A DNA stretch of 64,000 nt from Pseudomonas sp. G.S.17. GTDB taxonomy: Bacteria > Pseudomonadota > Gammaproteobacteria > Pseudomonadales > Pseudomonadaceae. Position 1 is the stretch's first letter. Each line of letters begins with the position of its first letter. The position numbers and the translations under genes were made by a program. Of this stretch, positions 53,436 through 60,963 are shown piece after piece. The DNA lies in the NCBI RefSeq assembly GCF_038096165.1, contig NZ_CP151076.1, forward strand, positions 1 to 64,000, read 5' to 3'. The notes below the pieces were generated by a model that saw only the letters and a program-made list of their open reading frames with translations, was not told where the DNA came from and did not search any database.

Positions 53436-54929
53436 TTACAACTTAATCCACGTCGCCTTCAGCTCGGTGTATTTGTCGAACGCATGCAGCGACTTGTCGC
53501 GGCCGTTGCCCGATTGCTTGAAGCCACCGAACGGCGCGGTCATGTCGCCGCCGTCGTACTGATTGACCCACACGCTGCCGGCACGCAACGCTTTGGCGGT
53601 CAGGTGCGCCTTGGACAGGTTGGCCGTCCACACCGCAGCAGCGAGGCCGTACGGCGTGTCGTTGGCGATCTGGATCGCTTCTTCGGCGGTATCAAAGGTC
53701 AATACCGAAAGAACCGGGCCGAAGATCTCTTCCTGGGCGATCTTCATGGCATTGGTCACGCCGTCGAAAATCGTTGGCTCAACGTAGGTGCCGCCGGTTT
53801 CCTGCAGGATGCGCTTGCCGCCCGCGACCAGTTTGGCGCCGTCGCTGTGACCGGACTCGATGTACGACAGCACGGTGTTCATCTGCTGGGTATCCACCAG
53901 CGCGCCGACCGTAGTCGCCGGATCCAGCGGATTGCCCGGCTTCCAGGCTTTCAGCGCTTCGATAACCAGCGGCAGGAAGGTGTCCTTGATGGAGCGCTCC
54001 ACCAACAGGCGCGAGCCGGCGGTGCAGACTTCGCCCTGGTTGAAGGCGATGGCGCTGGCGGCGGACTCGGCTGCGGCTTGCAGGTCCGGCGCATCGGCAA
54101 ACACGATGTTCGGGCTTTTGCCGCCAGCTTCGAGCCAGACGCGCTTCATGTTCGATTCGCCCGAATACACCAGCAACTGCTTGGCGATTTTGGTCGAGCC
54201 GGTGAACACCACGGTGTCGACGTCCATGTGCAAGGCCAGCGCCTTGCCCACGGTGTGGCCGTAACCTGGCACCACGTTGAGCACGCCAGCCGGAATGCCC
54301 GCCTCGATTGCCAGTTGGGCAACGCGAATGGCGGTCAGTGGCGATTTTTCCGACGGCTTGAGTACCACCGAGTTACCCGTGGACAGCGCCGGACCGAGCT
54401 TCCAGCAGGCCATCAGCAGCGGGAAGTTCCACGGCACGATAGCCGCGACTACGCCAATCGGCTCACGTGTCACCAGGCCAAGCTGGTCGTGCGCAGTGGC
54501 GGCGACTTCGTCATACAGCTTGTCGATAGCCTCGCCGCTCCAGCTCAAGGCTTGGGCGGCGCCAGGAATATCAATACCGAACGAGTCGCTGATCGGCTTG
54601 CCCATGTCCAGCGTTTCCAGCAGGGCGAGTTCTTCGACGTTTTTGTTGAGCAGCGCGGCAAAGCGAATCATCGCAGCCTTGCGCTTGACCGGTGCCAGGC
54701 GCGACCAGGCCCCGGAATTGAACGTGGAGCGGGCGCTTTCCACGGCACGCTGGGCATCGGCAACGTCACAGCTGGCGACTTTGGCGAGCAGGCGGCCATC
54801 AACCGGGCTGAGGCATTCGAACGTATCGCCGGACGCGGCGTGGGTGTATTCGCCATTGATGAAGGCACGGCCTTCGATCTTCAGATCCTGGGCACGTTTT
54901 TCCCAGTCAGCATGAGTCAGGGTGGTCAT
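53436..54929 (-). CDS. kauB: Aldehyde dehydrogenase (KauB/PuuC-like)
   Basis: A 497-residue NAD(P)-dependent aldehyde dehydrogenase with E267 (VWLEAGG) and the catalytic C302 (EVCTAGS), and the cofactor-contact FTGSTKIAK. The closest named match is KauB (PA5312), which oxidises 4-guanidinobutyraldehyde, 4-aminobutyraldehyde and gamma-glutamyl forms in arginine and polyamine breakdown. Distance from pauB is about 5 kb, so they are not one operon. ATG start with GGAGG upstream. Confidence 0.92.
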   Translation of the reverse strand: MTTLTHADWEKRAQDLKIEGRAFINGEYTHAASGDTFECLSPVDGRLLAKVASCDVADAQRAVESARSTFNSGAWSRLAPVKRKAAMIRFAALLNKNVEELALLETLDMGKPISDSFGIDIPGAAQALSWSGEAIDKLYDEVAATAHDQLGLVTREPIGVVAAIVPWNFPLLMACWKLGPALSTGNSVVLKPSEKSPLTAIRVAQLAIEAGIPAGVLNVVPGYGHTVGKALALHMDVDTVVFTGSTKIAKQLLVYSGESNMKRVWLEAGGKSPNIVFADAPDLQAAAESAASAIAFNQGEVCTAGSRLLVERSIKDTFLPLVIEALKAWKPGNPLDPATTVGALVDTQQMNTVLSYIESGHSDGAKLVAGGKRILQETGGTYVEPTIFDGVTNAMKIAQEEIFGPVLSVLTFDTAEEAIQIANDTPYGLAAAVWTANLSKAHLTAKALRAGSVWVNQYDGGDMTAPFGGFKQSGNGRDKSLHAFDKYTELKATWIKL

Positions 54930-55190
54930 ACGAATGTCCTCCGCTTGATAGGTTGAAGCGTGCTCGAATCGGCAAACAAGGCCCGAAACGCACGCTTTGA
55001 GAATACGATGAGATCAAATAACGGTATTCGCCACCCTAAACCAGTGACTGGGCGATTTCCAATATATTTGACATAAATGGCCTGAACGGCCCGCCGATGT
55101 TCGTTTTATTCAACATGGCGCAGAGCGGCCGGGCACTATTGCCCCGACGCTTCGTCAAACCAGCAAATGCCTCTACCGCGAGAATGAAAA

Positions 55191-55553
55191 ATGACCATCG
55201 ACAGCATTGTGGATTTCAGCGAAGCCGGCACAGCCGCCGAGCACTACCGCCCCGCCCCGGAAAGAATTTTCAAGGGCGATCCTGAACAGACGCTCTACAA
55301 CCACTACAACAGCCCGTGTGGACAGATGAGTGCGGGCGTCTGGGAAGGCCAGGTCGGGCAATGGCTGGTGAATTACACCGAGCATGAATACTGCGAAATC
55401 GTCCAGGGCGTGTCAGTGCTGCGCGACGAAGCGGGCAGCTCGAAAACCCTGCGCGCCGGTGACCGCTTCGTGATCCCGGCAGGTTTCAAAGGCACCTGGG
55501 AAGTGTTGGAGCCGTGCCGCAAGATCTACGTGGTGTTCGAGCAAAAAATATAG
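55191..55553 (+). CDS. Cupin-domain protein (Cupin_3-like)
   Basis: A 120-residue single-domain cupin of the (S)-ureidoglycine aminohydrolase/Cupin_3 type, with EHEYCEIVQG and the second cupin motif GDRFVIPAGFKGTWE. Metal ligands are only partly apparent, and substrate is unknown. It is separated from kauB by a 261-base gap, in which I saw no other feature beyond AT-rich stretches. A small gene follows after 83 bases. Confidence 0.85.
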   Translation: MTIDSIVDFSEAGTAAEHYRPAPERIFKGDPEQTLYNHYNSPCGQMSAGVWEGQVGQWLVNYTEHEYCEIVQGVSVLRDEAGSSKTLRAGDRFVIPAGFKGTWEVLEPCRKIYVVFEQKI

Positions 55554-55636
55554 GTTTGTACCGCGCGGCGTCGTTTGTCGGGGTTGAGAATAGTGTTTCC
55601 ACTCAAGGAAACCCCCGGCATACAAGGAAGATCTGC

Positions 55637-55870
55637 GTGACCAACGAAGCCGCTTACGAGCGAATCAAACACATGATCGGCAACCCGTACCACCCTTGCG
55701 TCAAAGGCTATATCAGTTGTCTGACCGGCAGGACCAGCGTTGTCGGTCCGGACAGTATCCTGTTCGTTCCCGCCTTCGACTACTCATCGGAGAGCTTTGA
55801 ATACGATCCCGAGCGCATCACCATCGATACGGATGAGCACGGCATGATTATCGACTTTCTCATCGGTTGA
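55637..55870 (+). CDS. Small conserved hypothetical protein
   Basis: A 77-residue acidic protein with no domain I recognise. The GTG at 55637 has AAGGAAG upstream and gives TNEAAYERIKHMI. It lies 83 bases after the cupin gene on the same strand and is followed by a strong terminator, so the two may share a transcript. Confidence 0.7.
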   Translation: MTNEAAYERIKHMIGNPYHPCVKGYISCLTGRTSVVGPDSILFVPAFDYSSESFEYDPERITIDTDEHGMIIDFLIG

Positions 55871-55888
55871 AGTTTTAGCAGCGCCCAC

Positions 55889-55924
55889 AAAAAAGGCCCG
55901 CATCGTGAGATGTAGGCCTTTTTT
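55889..55924. terminator. Bidirectional terminator between the small gene and rpmG
   Basis: GGCC..CATC/GATG..GGCC stem between an A tract and a T tract. Placed between convergent genes, it can serve both, including rpmB-rpmG on the minus strand. Confidence 0.9.
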
Positions 55925-55940
55925 GTAGAAGAAAAATCAA

Positions 55941-56096
55941 TTACTTGATTTTGGCTTCTTTGTAGATCACGTGCTTGCGAACCCGCGGATCGAATTTTTT
56001 GATTTCGATTTTGTCCGGAGTGGTGCGCTTGTTCTTATCGGTGGTGTAGAAATGGCCTGTACCAGCGCTCGACACCAAACGGATCAATTCACGCAT
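55941..56096 (-). CDS. rpmG: 50S ribosomal protein L33
   Basis: The 51-residue L33 is identified from [19 protein letters not shown] to the end EAKIK; it is a component of the large ribosomal subunit. The protein has no CxxC zinc pairs, so it is the zinc-independent form. It follows rpmB by 11 bases and is cotranscribed with it. Read against the assumed direction of fork movement from oriC. Confidence 0.96.
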   Translation of the reverse strand: MRELIRLVSSAGTGHFYTTDKNKRTTPDKIEIKKFDPRVRKHVIYKEAKIK

Positions 56097-56107
56097 GACT
56101 TTCTCCC

Positions 56108-56341
56108 TTAAATTTTGCCGTCGCGACGGAGTTCAGCAAGCACGACAGTGATGCCACGCTTGTCGATGATACGCATGCCTTTAGCAGATACGCGCAGACG
56201 AACAAAACGTTTCTCTTCTTCAACCCAAAAGCGGTGATGCTGCAGGTTTGGCAGGAAACGACGACGGGTTTTGTTGTTTGCGTGGGAAATGTTATTCCCA
56301 GTCACCGGACCCTTACCGGTAACTTGACATACTCTCGACAT
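56108..56341 (-). CDS. rpmB: 50S ribosomal protein L28
   Basis: A 77-residue L28 starting [17 protein letters not shown] and ending [12 protein letters not shown]. Only one cysteine, so no zinc ribbon. First gene of rpmB-rpmG, with a good sigma-70 promoter about 150 bases upstream. The intervening leader has a strong hairpin at 56367-56385. Confidence 0.97.
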   Translation of the reverse strand: MSRVCQVTGKGPVTGNNISHANNKTRRRFLPNLQHHRFWVEEEKRFVRLRVSAKGMRIIDKRGITVVLAELRRDGKI

Positions 56342-56366
56342 GCCTCAGCCCTCTAAAACCACATGC

Positions 56367-56385
56367 CCAACCCGGCATGGGTTGG
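56367..56385 (-). other. Hairpin in the rpmB leader
   Basis: A 7-bp perfect stem with a 5-base loop, 26 bases upstream of the rpmB start and without a T tract, so not a terminator. It could fold in the mRNA leader; feedback control by L28 or L33 is conceivable but not shown. Confidence 0.45.
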
Positions 56386-56489
56386 CCGCTTAATCTCTCA
56401 GTCATTTGGCGCCAGGCGCCGCGTTTCTTTAAGGGTCTTACCGGCTACACCTACAGTGAAGGAACCGGGCCCCTAGAAAAGAGCGCTGC

Positions 56490-56518
56490 TTTATACCAGA
56501 AAGGCTGGCATGCAACAA
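56490..56518 (-). promoter_or_regulatory. Putative sigma-70 promoter of rpmB-rpmG
   Basis: On the minus strand, TTGTTG and TATAAA are separated by 17 bases, close to the consensus. It is about 150 bases upstream of rpmB and is the best promoter in the gap. No second promoter was assigned. Confidence 0.6.
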
Positions 56519-56705
56519 CAGGCAATGCGCTTTGCCTGTGTATATCGCAGGCCGTTCAGCCCAGCAGTGGCGCGCCAGCGGGGACGATAGCAAATCTACC
56601 GCTCGTCGTGTTACAGCGATTGTTCTGAGCCGATGCATGGTCTAGGGTAAGTCCCTTACCAGACTGCGCCTGCAGATGGGGCCCTTTTCTGACAGGAATA
56701 TAGCC

Positions 56706-58295
56706 ATGCGCCTTGCTGCGATACCGTTTTTGCTCGCTCCTTTGTTCGCCCCGATGCTGGCCCAGGCCGCGACAACTTTGAGTGTTTGCACCGAAGCCAG
56801 CCCCGAAGGTTTCGACGTCGTGCAGTACAACTCGTTGACGACCACCAACGCCTCGGCCGACGTGCTGATGAACCGTCTGGTGGATTTCGACGCCAAGAGC
56901 GGCAAGCTGGTGCCAAGCCTGGCGCAGAGTTGGACCGTGTCCCCGGACGGCCTGACCTATGATTTCAAGTTGCGCCCGGGGGTGAAGTTCCATCACACCG
57001 ATTACTTCACCCCGACCCGCGAACTGACCGCCGATGACGTGGTGTTCAGCTTCCAGCGTATGCTCGATCCGCAAAACCCATGGCACAAAGTCGCCCAGAG
57101 CGGCTTCCCCCATGCGCAGTCCATGCAGCTCCCGGCGCTGATCAAGAAAATCGACGCCCCGGACCCGCTGACTGTGCGGTTTACCCTCGATCATGCTGAT
57201 TCCACTTTCCTGGCCACGCTGAGCATGGGTTTCGCCTCGATCTATTCGGCTGAATACACCGCGCAGTTGCTCAAGGCCGGTACGCCGGAAAAGCTCAACA
57301 GCCAGCCAATCGGCACCGGCCCGTTCGTGTTCAAGCGCTTCCAGAAGGACGCGGTGGTCCGTTATGAGGCCAACGCCGAGTATTTCGCTGGCAAGCCTGG
57401 CGTCGACGCACTGGTCTACGCGATCACGCCGGACGCCAACGTGCGTTTGCAGCGTATTCGCCAGAATGAGTGCCAGATCACTTTGTCGCCCAAGCCTCTG
57501 GATATCCAGGAAGCCGCGAAAGATCCTGCGCTGAAAGTCGAAAAAACCGAGGCGTTCATGACGGCGTTCCTGGCGATCAACAGCCAGCATCCGCCGTTCG
57601 ACAAGGCTGAAGTGCGTCAGGCGATCAACCTCGCCTTCGACAAGCCGACCTATCTCAAGGCCGTGTTCGAAGGGACTGCCGCAGCCGCCAACGGGCCGTA
57701 TCCGCCTAATACCTGGGGCTATGCGAAAGATTTGCCGGGCTACAAGCTGGACATCGCCAAGGCCAAGGAACTGTTGGCGAAAGCTGGCGTGAAGGACGGC
57801 TTCAAAACCACGATCTGGACGCGGCCGTCCGGCAGCCTGCTCAACCCCAATCCAAGCCTTGGCGCGCAATTGCTCCAGGCCGATCTGGCCAAAGTTGGCA
57901 TCAGTGCCGAGATCAAGGTGATCGAGTGGGGCGAGCTGATCCGTCGCGCCAAAGCGGGCGAGCATGACCTGTTGTTCATGGGTTGGGCGGGCGATAACGG
58001 CGATCCGGATAACTTCCTGACGCCACAGTTCTCCTGCGCCGCAGTCAAATCAGGAACCAACTTCGCCCGTTATTGCGACGCGACGCTGGACAAGCTGATC
58101 AGCGACGGCAAGGCCACCAGCGATCAGGCGGCTCGCAGCAAGCTGTATCACCAGGCGCAGGAACAGATCCAGCAGCAGGCGTTGTGGTTGCCATTGGCCC
58201 ACCCAACCGCCGCCGCGCTGACTCGCAAGGACGTGACGGGATATCAAGTCAGCCCGTTCGGTCGGCAGGATTTCTTCAAGGTGCAGGTCAAATAA
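56706..58295 (+). CDS. Peptide ABC transporter substrate-binding protein
   Basis: A 529-residue periplasmic solute-binding protein of family 5 (DppA/OppA type), with a signal peptide (about 1-22, ending AQA). No permease or ATPase genes are adjacent, so it is an orphan component. By position it matches PA5317, one of several P. aeruginosa DppA-type proteins that share one Dpp transporter encoded elsewhere. I chose the ATG at 56706, which starts the signal peptide and has AGGAATAT upstream. Confidence 0.92.
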   Translation: MRLAAIPFLLAPLFAPMLAQAATTLSVCTEASPEGFDVVQYNSLTTTNASADVLMNRLVDFDAKSGKLVPSLAQSWTVSPDGLTYDFKLRPGVKFHHTDYFTPTRELTADDVVFSFQRMLDPQNPWHKVAQSGFPHAQSMQLPALIKKIDAPDPLTVRFTLDHADSTFLATLSMGFASIYSAEYTAQLLKAGTPEKLNSQPIGTGPFVFKRFQKDAVVRYEANAEYFAGKPGVDALVYAITPDANVRLQRIRQNECQITLSPKPLDIQEAAKDPALKVEKTEAFMTAFLAINSQHPPFDKAEVRQAINLAFDKPTYLKAVFEGTAAAANGPYPPNTWGYAKDLPGYKLDIAKAKELLAKAGVKDGFKTTIWTRPSGSLLNPNPSLGAQLLQADLAKVGISAEIKVIEWGELIRRAKAGEHDLLFMGWAGDNGDPDNFLTPQFSCAAVKSGTNFARYCDATLDKLISDGKATSDQAARSKLYHQAQEQIQQQALWLPLAHPTAAALTRKDVTGYQVSPFGRQDFFKVQVK

Positions 58296-58318
58296 TTCCC
58301 TTGCAGGAGCCAACTTTT

Positions 58319-58386
58319 GTGGGAGCGAACTTGCTCGCGAAGCGGCACGCCTGATACGGCGATTCGCGGGCAAGCCTCGCTCCAAC
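58319..58386. repeat. REP-type repeat, family A, shortened
   Basis: A 68-bp element with a family A left arm (GTGGGAGCGAACTTGCTCG) and a right arm of the variant type (GCAAGCCTCGCTCCAAC). The ends are therefore heterologous, and the length is shorter than the usual 90 bp. Confidence 0.8.
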
Positions 58387-58402
58387 AGATTTTGAGCGCT
58401 TT

Positions 58403-59077
58403 TTACATCAACCCACACTCCACCATCGACAACGGATCACCGTCGCCGATGATCACGTGGTCGAGCACCTTCACGTCGATCAGCCACAGCGCGTCCTTGA
58501 GGCGTCTGGTCAGTTCGATGTCGGCTTGACTGGCGTCGGTGACGCCAGAGGGGTGGTTGTGGCACAGGATCAGGCTGGCGGCGTTGTGCACCATGGCGCG
58601 CTTGACCACTTGCCGGGGATGCACGTGTGCCGTATTGATCGAACCGTGGAACAGCACTTCAAAGCACAGCACGCGGTGTTTGTTGTCCAGAAACAGGCAG
58701 CCGAAGACTTCGTGGGGTTCGTGGCGCAATTGGGCTTTGAGGTAATTGCGCACCTGGGACGGGCTTTCCAGTGCGGAATCGCGCTTCAGGGACTCGGCCA
58801 TGTGTCGACGCGACATTTCCATTACGGCCTGTAACTGGGCGAATTTCGCTGATCCCAGACCCAAATGTGCACTGAATGTTGCCAGGTCCGCATCCAGTAG
58901 CCCGCGCAGTCCGTCAAATTGATTCAACAGATGACGCGCCAGGTCGACGGCGCTTTTTCCGGTGACTCCGGTGCGCAAAAAGATCGCCAGCAGTTCGGCG
59001 TCGGAAAGACTTGCCGCACCCAGTTCCAACAGCCGCTCCCGCGGGCGCTCCGCCGCAGGCCAATCACGAATACTCAT
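58403..59077 (-). CDS. radC: RadC family protein (JAMM/MPN domain)
   Basis: A 224-residue RadC-like protein with an N-terminal helix-hairpin-helix region and a C-terminal JAMM domain bearing HNHPSG and the DHVIIGDG segment. Despite the name, a role in repair is not established. ATG at 59077 with GGAGGTGCT upstream; a longer frame to 59173 is rejected. Divergent from coaBC. Confidence 0.94.
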   Translation of the reverse strand: MSIRDWPAAERPRERLLELGAASLSDAELLAIFLRTGVTGKSAVDLARHLLNQFDGLRGLLDADLATFSAHLGLGSAKFAQLQAVMEMSRRHMAESLKRDSALESPSQVRNYLKAQLRHEPHEVFGCLFLDNKHRVLCFEVLFHGSINTAHVHPRQVVKRAMVHNAASLILCHNHPSGVTDASQADIELTRRLKDALWLIDVKVLDHVIIGDGDPLSMVECGLM

Positions 59078-59208
59078 AGCACCTCCATGTGTGTGGGCGC
59101 CGCTGTTCCGGTGCGGTCGCTGTGCTATCTTAGCCCATCTTTTTTGCACGGCGATTGGCCTGGGGAACGCCATCGCCGTCGCGTATCACTCGACTAAAAG
59201 GCAGGCCT

Positions 59209-60417
59209 ATGCAGCGGCTGTATCGGAAACGCATCGTTCTCGGCGTCGGCGGTGGCATCGCGGCCTACAAGAGCGCAGAGCTGGTCAGGCGTTTGCGCGA
59301 CCAGGGTGCCGAAGTTCGGGTCGTCATGACCCGTGGCGGGGCTGAGTTCATCACGCCACTGACCATGCAGGCATTGTCCGGGCACCCGGTGCACATGGAT
59401 CTGCTCGACCCGGCCGCTGAAGCGGCGATGGGGCATATCGAGCTGGCCAAGTGGGCCGATCTGATCCTGATCGCCCCGGCCACTGCTGATCTCATTGCCC
59501 GGCTCGCCCAAGGCATTGCCAACGACTTGCTGACCACCGTGGTCCTGGCTACCGACGCCATCGTGGCGATTGCTCCGGCGATGAATCAGGCAATGTGGCG
59601 CGACCCGTCAGTACAGGCCAACACTCGTTTGCTGGAAGAGCGGGATTTTCGCGTGTTCGGTCCGGCGACCGGCAGCCAGGCCTGTGGCGACGTGGGTTTC
59701 GGCCGGATGCTCGAAGCCACCGACCTTGCCCAATGTGCCGCCGATTGTTTCCAGCGCCTGTCGCTGACCGGCAAACACGTGGTGATTACCGCAGGCCCGA
59801 CCCAGGAAAACATCGACCCGGTGCGCTACATCACCAACCACAGCTCCGGGAAAATGGGCTTTGCCCTGGCCGAAGCTGCCGTTGAGGCTGGCGCCCGCGT
59901 CACGCTGATCACCGGGCCGGTGAATCTGCCGACGCCGGATCGCGTTTCGCGAATCGACGTGGTCAGCGCGCGGGACATGCTCGCCGCCTGTGAGGCCGCG
60001 ATTCCCTGCGACTTGTTCATTGCCTCTGCTGCCGTGGCGGACTACCGCCCGGAAGTCGTCGCCCCACACAAACTCAAGAAAGATCCTTCGACCGGTGACG
60101 GCCTGCTGCTGCAGATGGTGCGCAACCCGGACATTCTGGCCACTATCGCAGGCCGCCCGGATCGGCCTTTCAGCGTCGGTTTTGCCGCCGAAACCGAACA
60201 CCTGCTCGACTACGCCGCCCGCAAGCTCAAGGACAAGAACCTTGATCTGATCGTCGCCAACGACGTTGCCAATCCGAGCATTGGCTTCAACAGCGAAGAA
60301 AACGCTTGCAGCGTGATCGACCGGGCGCTGCACGCAACGCTCTTTGCCCAGACCAGCAAGGGCAAGATTGCCCGCCAGCTGATCACTTTTATCGCCGAAC
60401 GAATGAACCAGGTTTAA
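59209..60417 (+). CDS. coaBC: Bifunctional phosphopantothenoylcysteine decarboxylase / synthase
   Basis: Makes 4'-phosphopantetheine in CoA synthesis: the N-terminal CoaC flavoprotein decarboxylates and the C-terminal CoaB ligates cysteine. The 402-residue fusion has the CoaC region GVGGGIAAYKSAEL and the CoaB region ITAGPTQENIDPVRYI. The ATG at 59209 begins the conserved MQRLYRKRIVLG; a longer frame is unlikely. dut follows after six bases. Confidence 0.97.
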   Translation: MQRLYRKRIVLGVGGGIAAYKSAELVRRLRDQGAEVRVVMTRGGAEFITPLTMQALSGHPVHMDLLDPAAEAAMGHIELAKWADLILIAPATADLIARLAQGIANDLLTTVVLATDAIVAIAPAMNQAMWRDPSVQANTRLLEERDFRVFGPATGSQACGDVGFGRMLEATDLAQCAADCFQRLSLTGKHVVITAGPTQENIDPVRYITNHSSGKMGFALAEAAVEAGARVTLITGPVNLPTPDRVSRIDVVSARDMLAACEAAIPCDLFIASAAVADYRPEVVAPHKLKKDPSTGDGLLLQMVRNPDILATIAGRPDRPFSVGFAAETEHLLDYAARKLKDKNLDLIVANDVANPSIGFNSEENACSVIDRALHATLFAQTSKGKIARQLITFIAERMNQV

Positions 60418-60423
60418 TCACGA

Positions 60424-60879
60424 ATGCACGCTCTACAAGCCAAGATCCTTGACCCGCGCATGGGTAACGAATTCCCTCTGCCAGCCTACGCCACTGTCGG
60501 CTCCGCCGGCCTTGACCTGCGCGCCATGCTCAAGGAAGACACCACGCTGGAGCCGGGCCAGACCCTCCTGATCCCGACCGGCCTGTCGATCTACATCGGC
60601 GATCCCGGCCTCGCGGCGATGATTCTGCCGCGTTCCGGGCTGGGTCATAAACACGGCATCGTGCTGGGCAATCTGGTCGGTCTGATCGACTCCGATTACC
60701 AGGGCGAGTTGATGGTGTCGTGCTGGAATCGCGGCCAGACCGCATTCAAGATCGCTATCGGCGAACGCATTGCCCAATTGGTATTGGTGCCGGTGGTGCA
60801 GGCGCATTTCGAACTGGTTGAAGAGTTCGACGTCAGCCAGCGTGGCGCTGGCGGTTTTGGCCATTCCGGCAGCCACTGA
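60424..60879 (+). CDS. dut: Deoxyuridine triphosphatase
   Basis: Hydrolyses dUTP to dUMP and pyrophosphate, keeping uracil out of DNA and supplying dTMP synthesis. The 151-residue protein has the dUTPase motifs [26 protein letters not shown] and the C-terminal [10 protein letters not shown]. Six bases after coaBC and thus very likely cotranscribed. The 84-base gap to algC has no obvious terminator. Confidence 0.98.
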   Translation: MHALQAKILDPRMGNEFPLPAYATVGSAGLDLRAMLKEDTTLEPGQTLLIPTGLSIYIGDPGLAAMILPRSGLGHKHGIVLGNLVGLIDSDYQGELMVSCWNRGQTAFKIAIGERIAQLVLVPVVQAHFELVEEFDVSQRGAGGFGHSGSH

Positions 60880-60963
60880 TTCTTGACCCGAATGCTGGAT
60901 GGCGGCACGCGTAATGCGGGCCGCGCTCAAGCAAGCAAGGGATAGGCAGTTCAGGATGAATTC

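Larger units (their letters stand above)
56342..56705. other. 364-base gap: rpmB leader and promoter, start of peptide-binding gene
   Basis: The gap holds, from left to right, the rpmB leader with a GC-rich hairpin (CCAACCC/GGGTTGG at 56367-56385), the palindromic GGCGCCAGGCGCC at 56408-56420, the rpmB promoter, and on the right an AT-poor stretch before the peptide-binding gene. I see no other gene in it. Confidence 0.6.

Noticed and set aside
53484..54956. A 490-residue open frame opposite the aldehyde dehydrogenase
   Set aside because: Antisense shadow of kauB, rich in Arg, His and Gln, with no recognisable domain.
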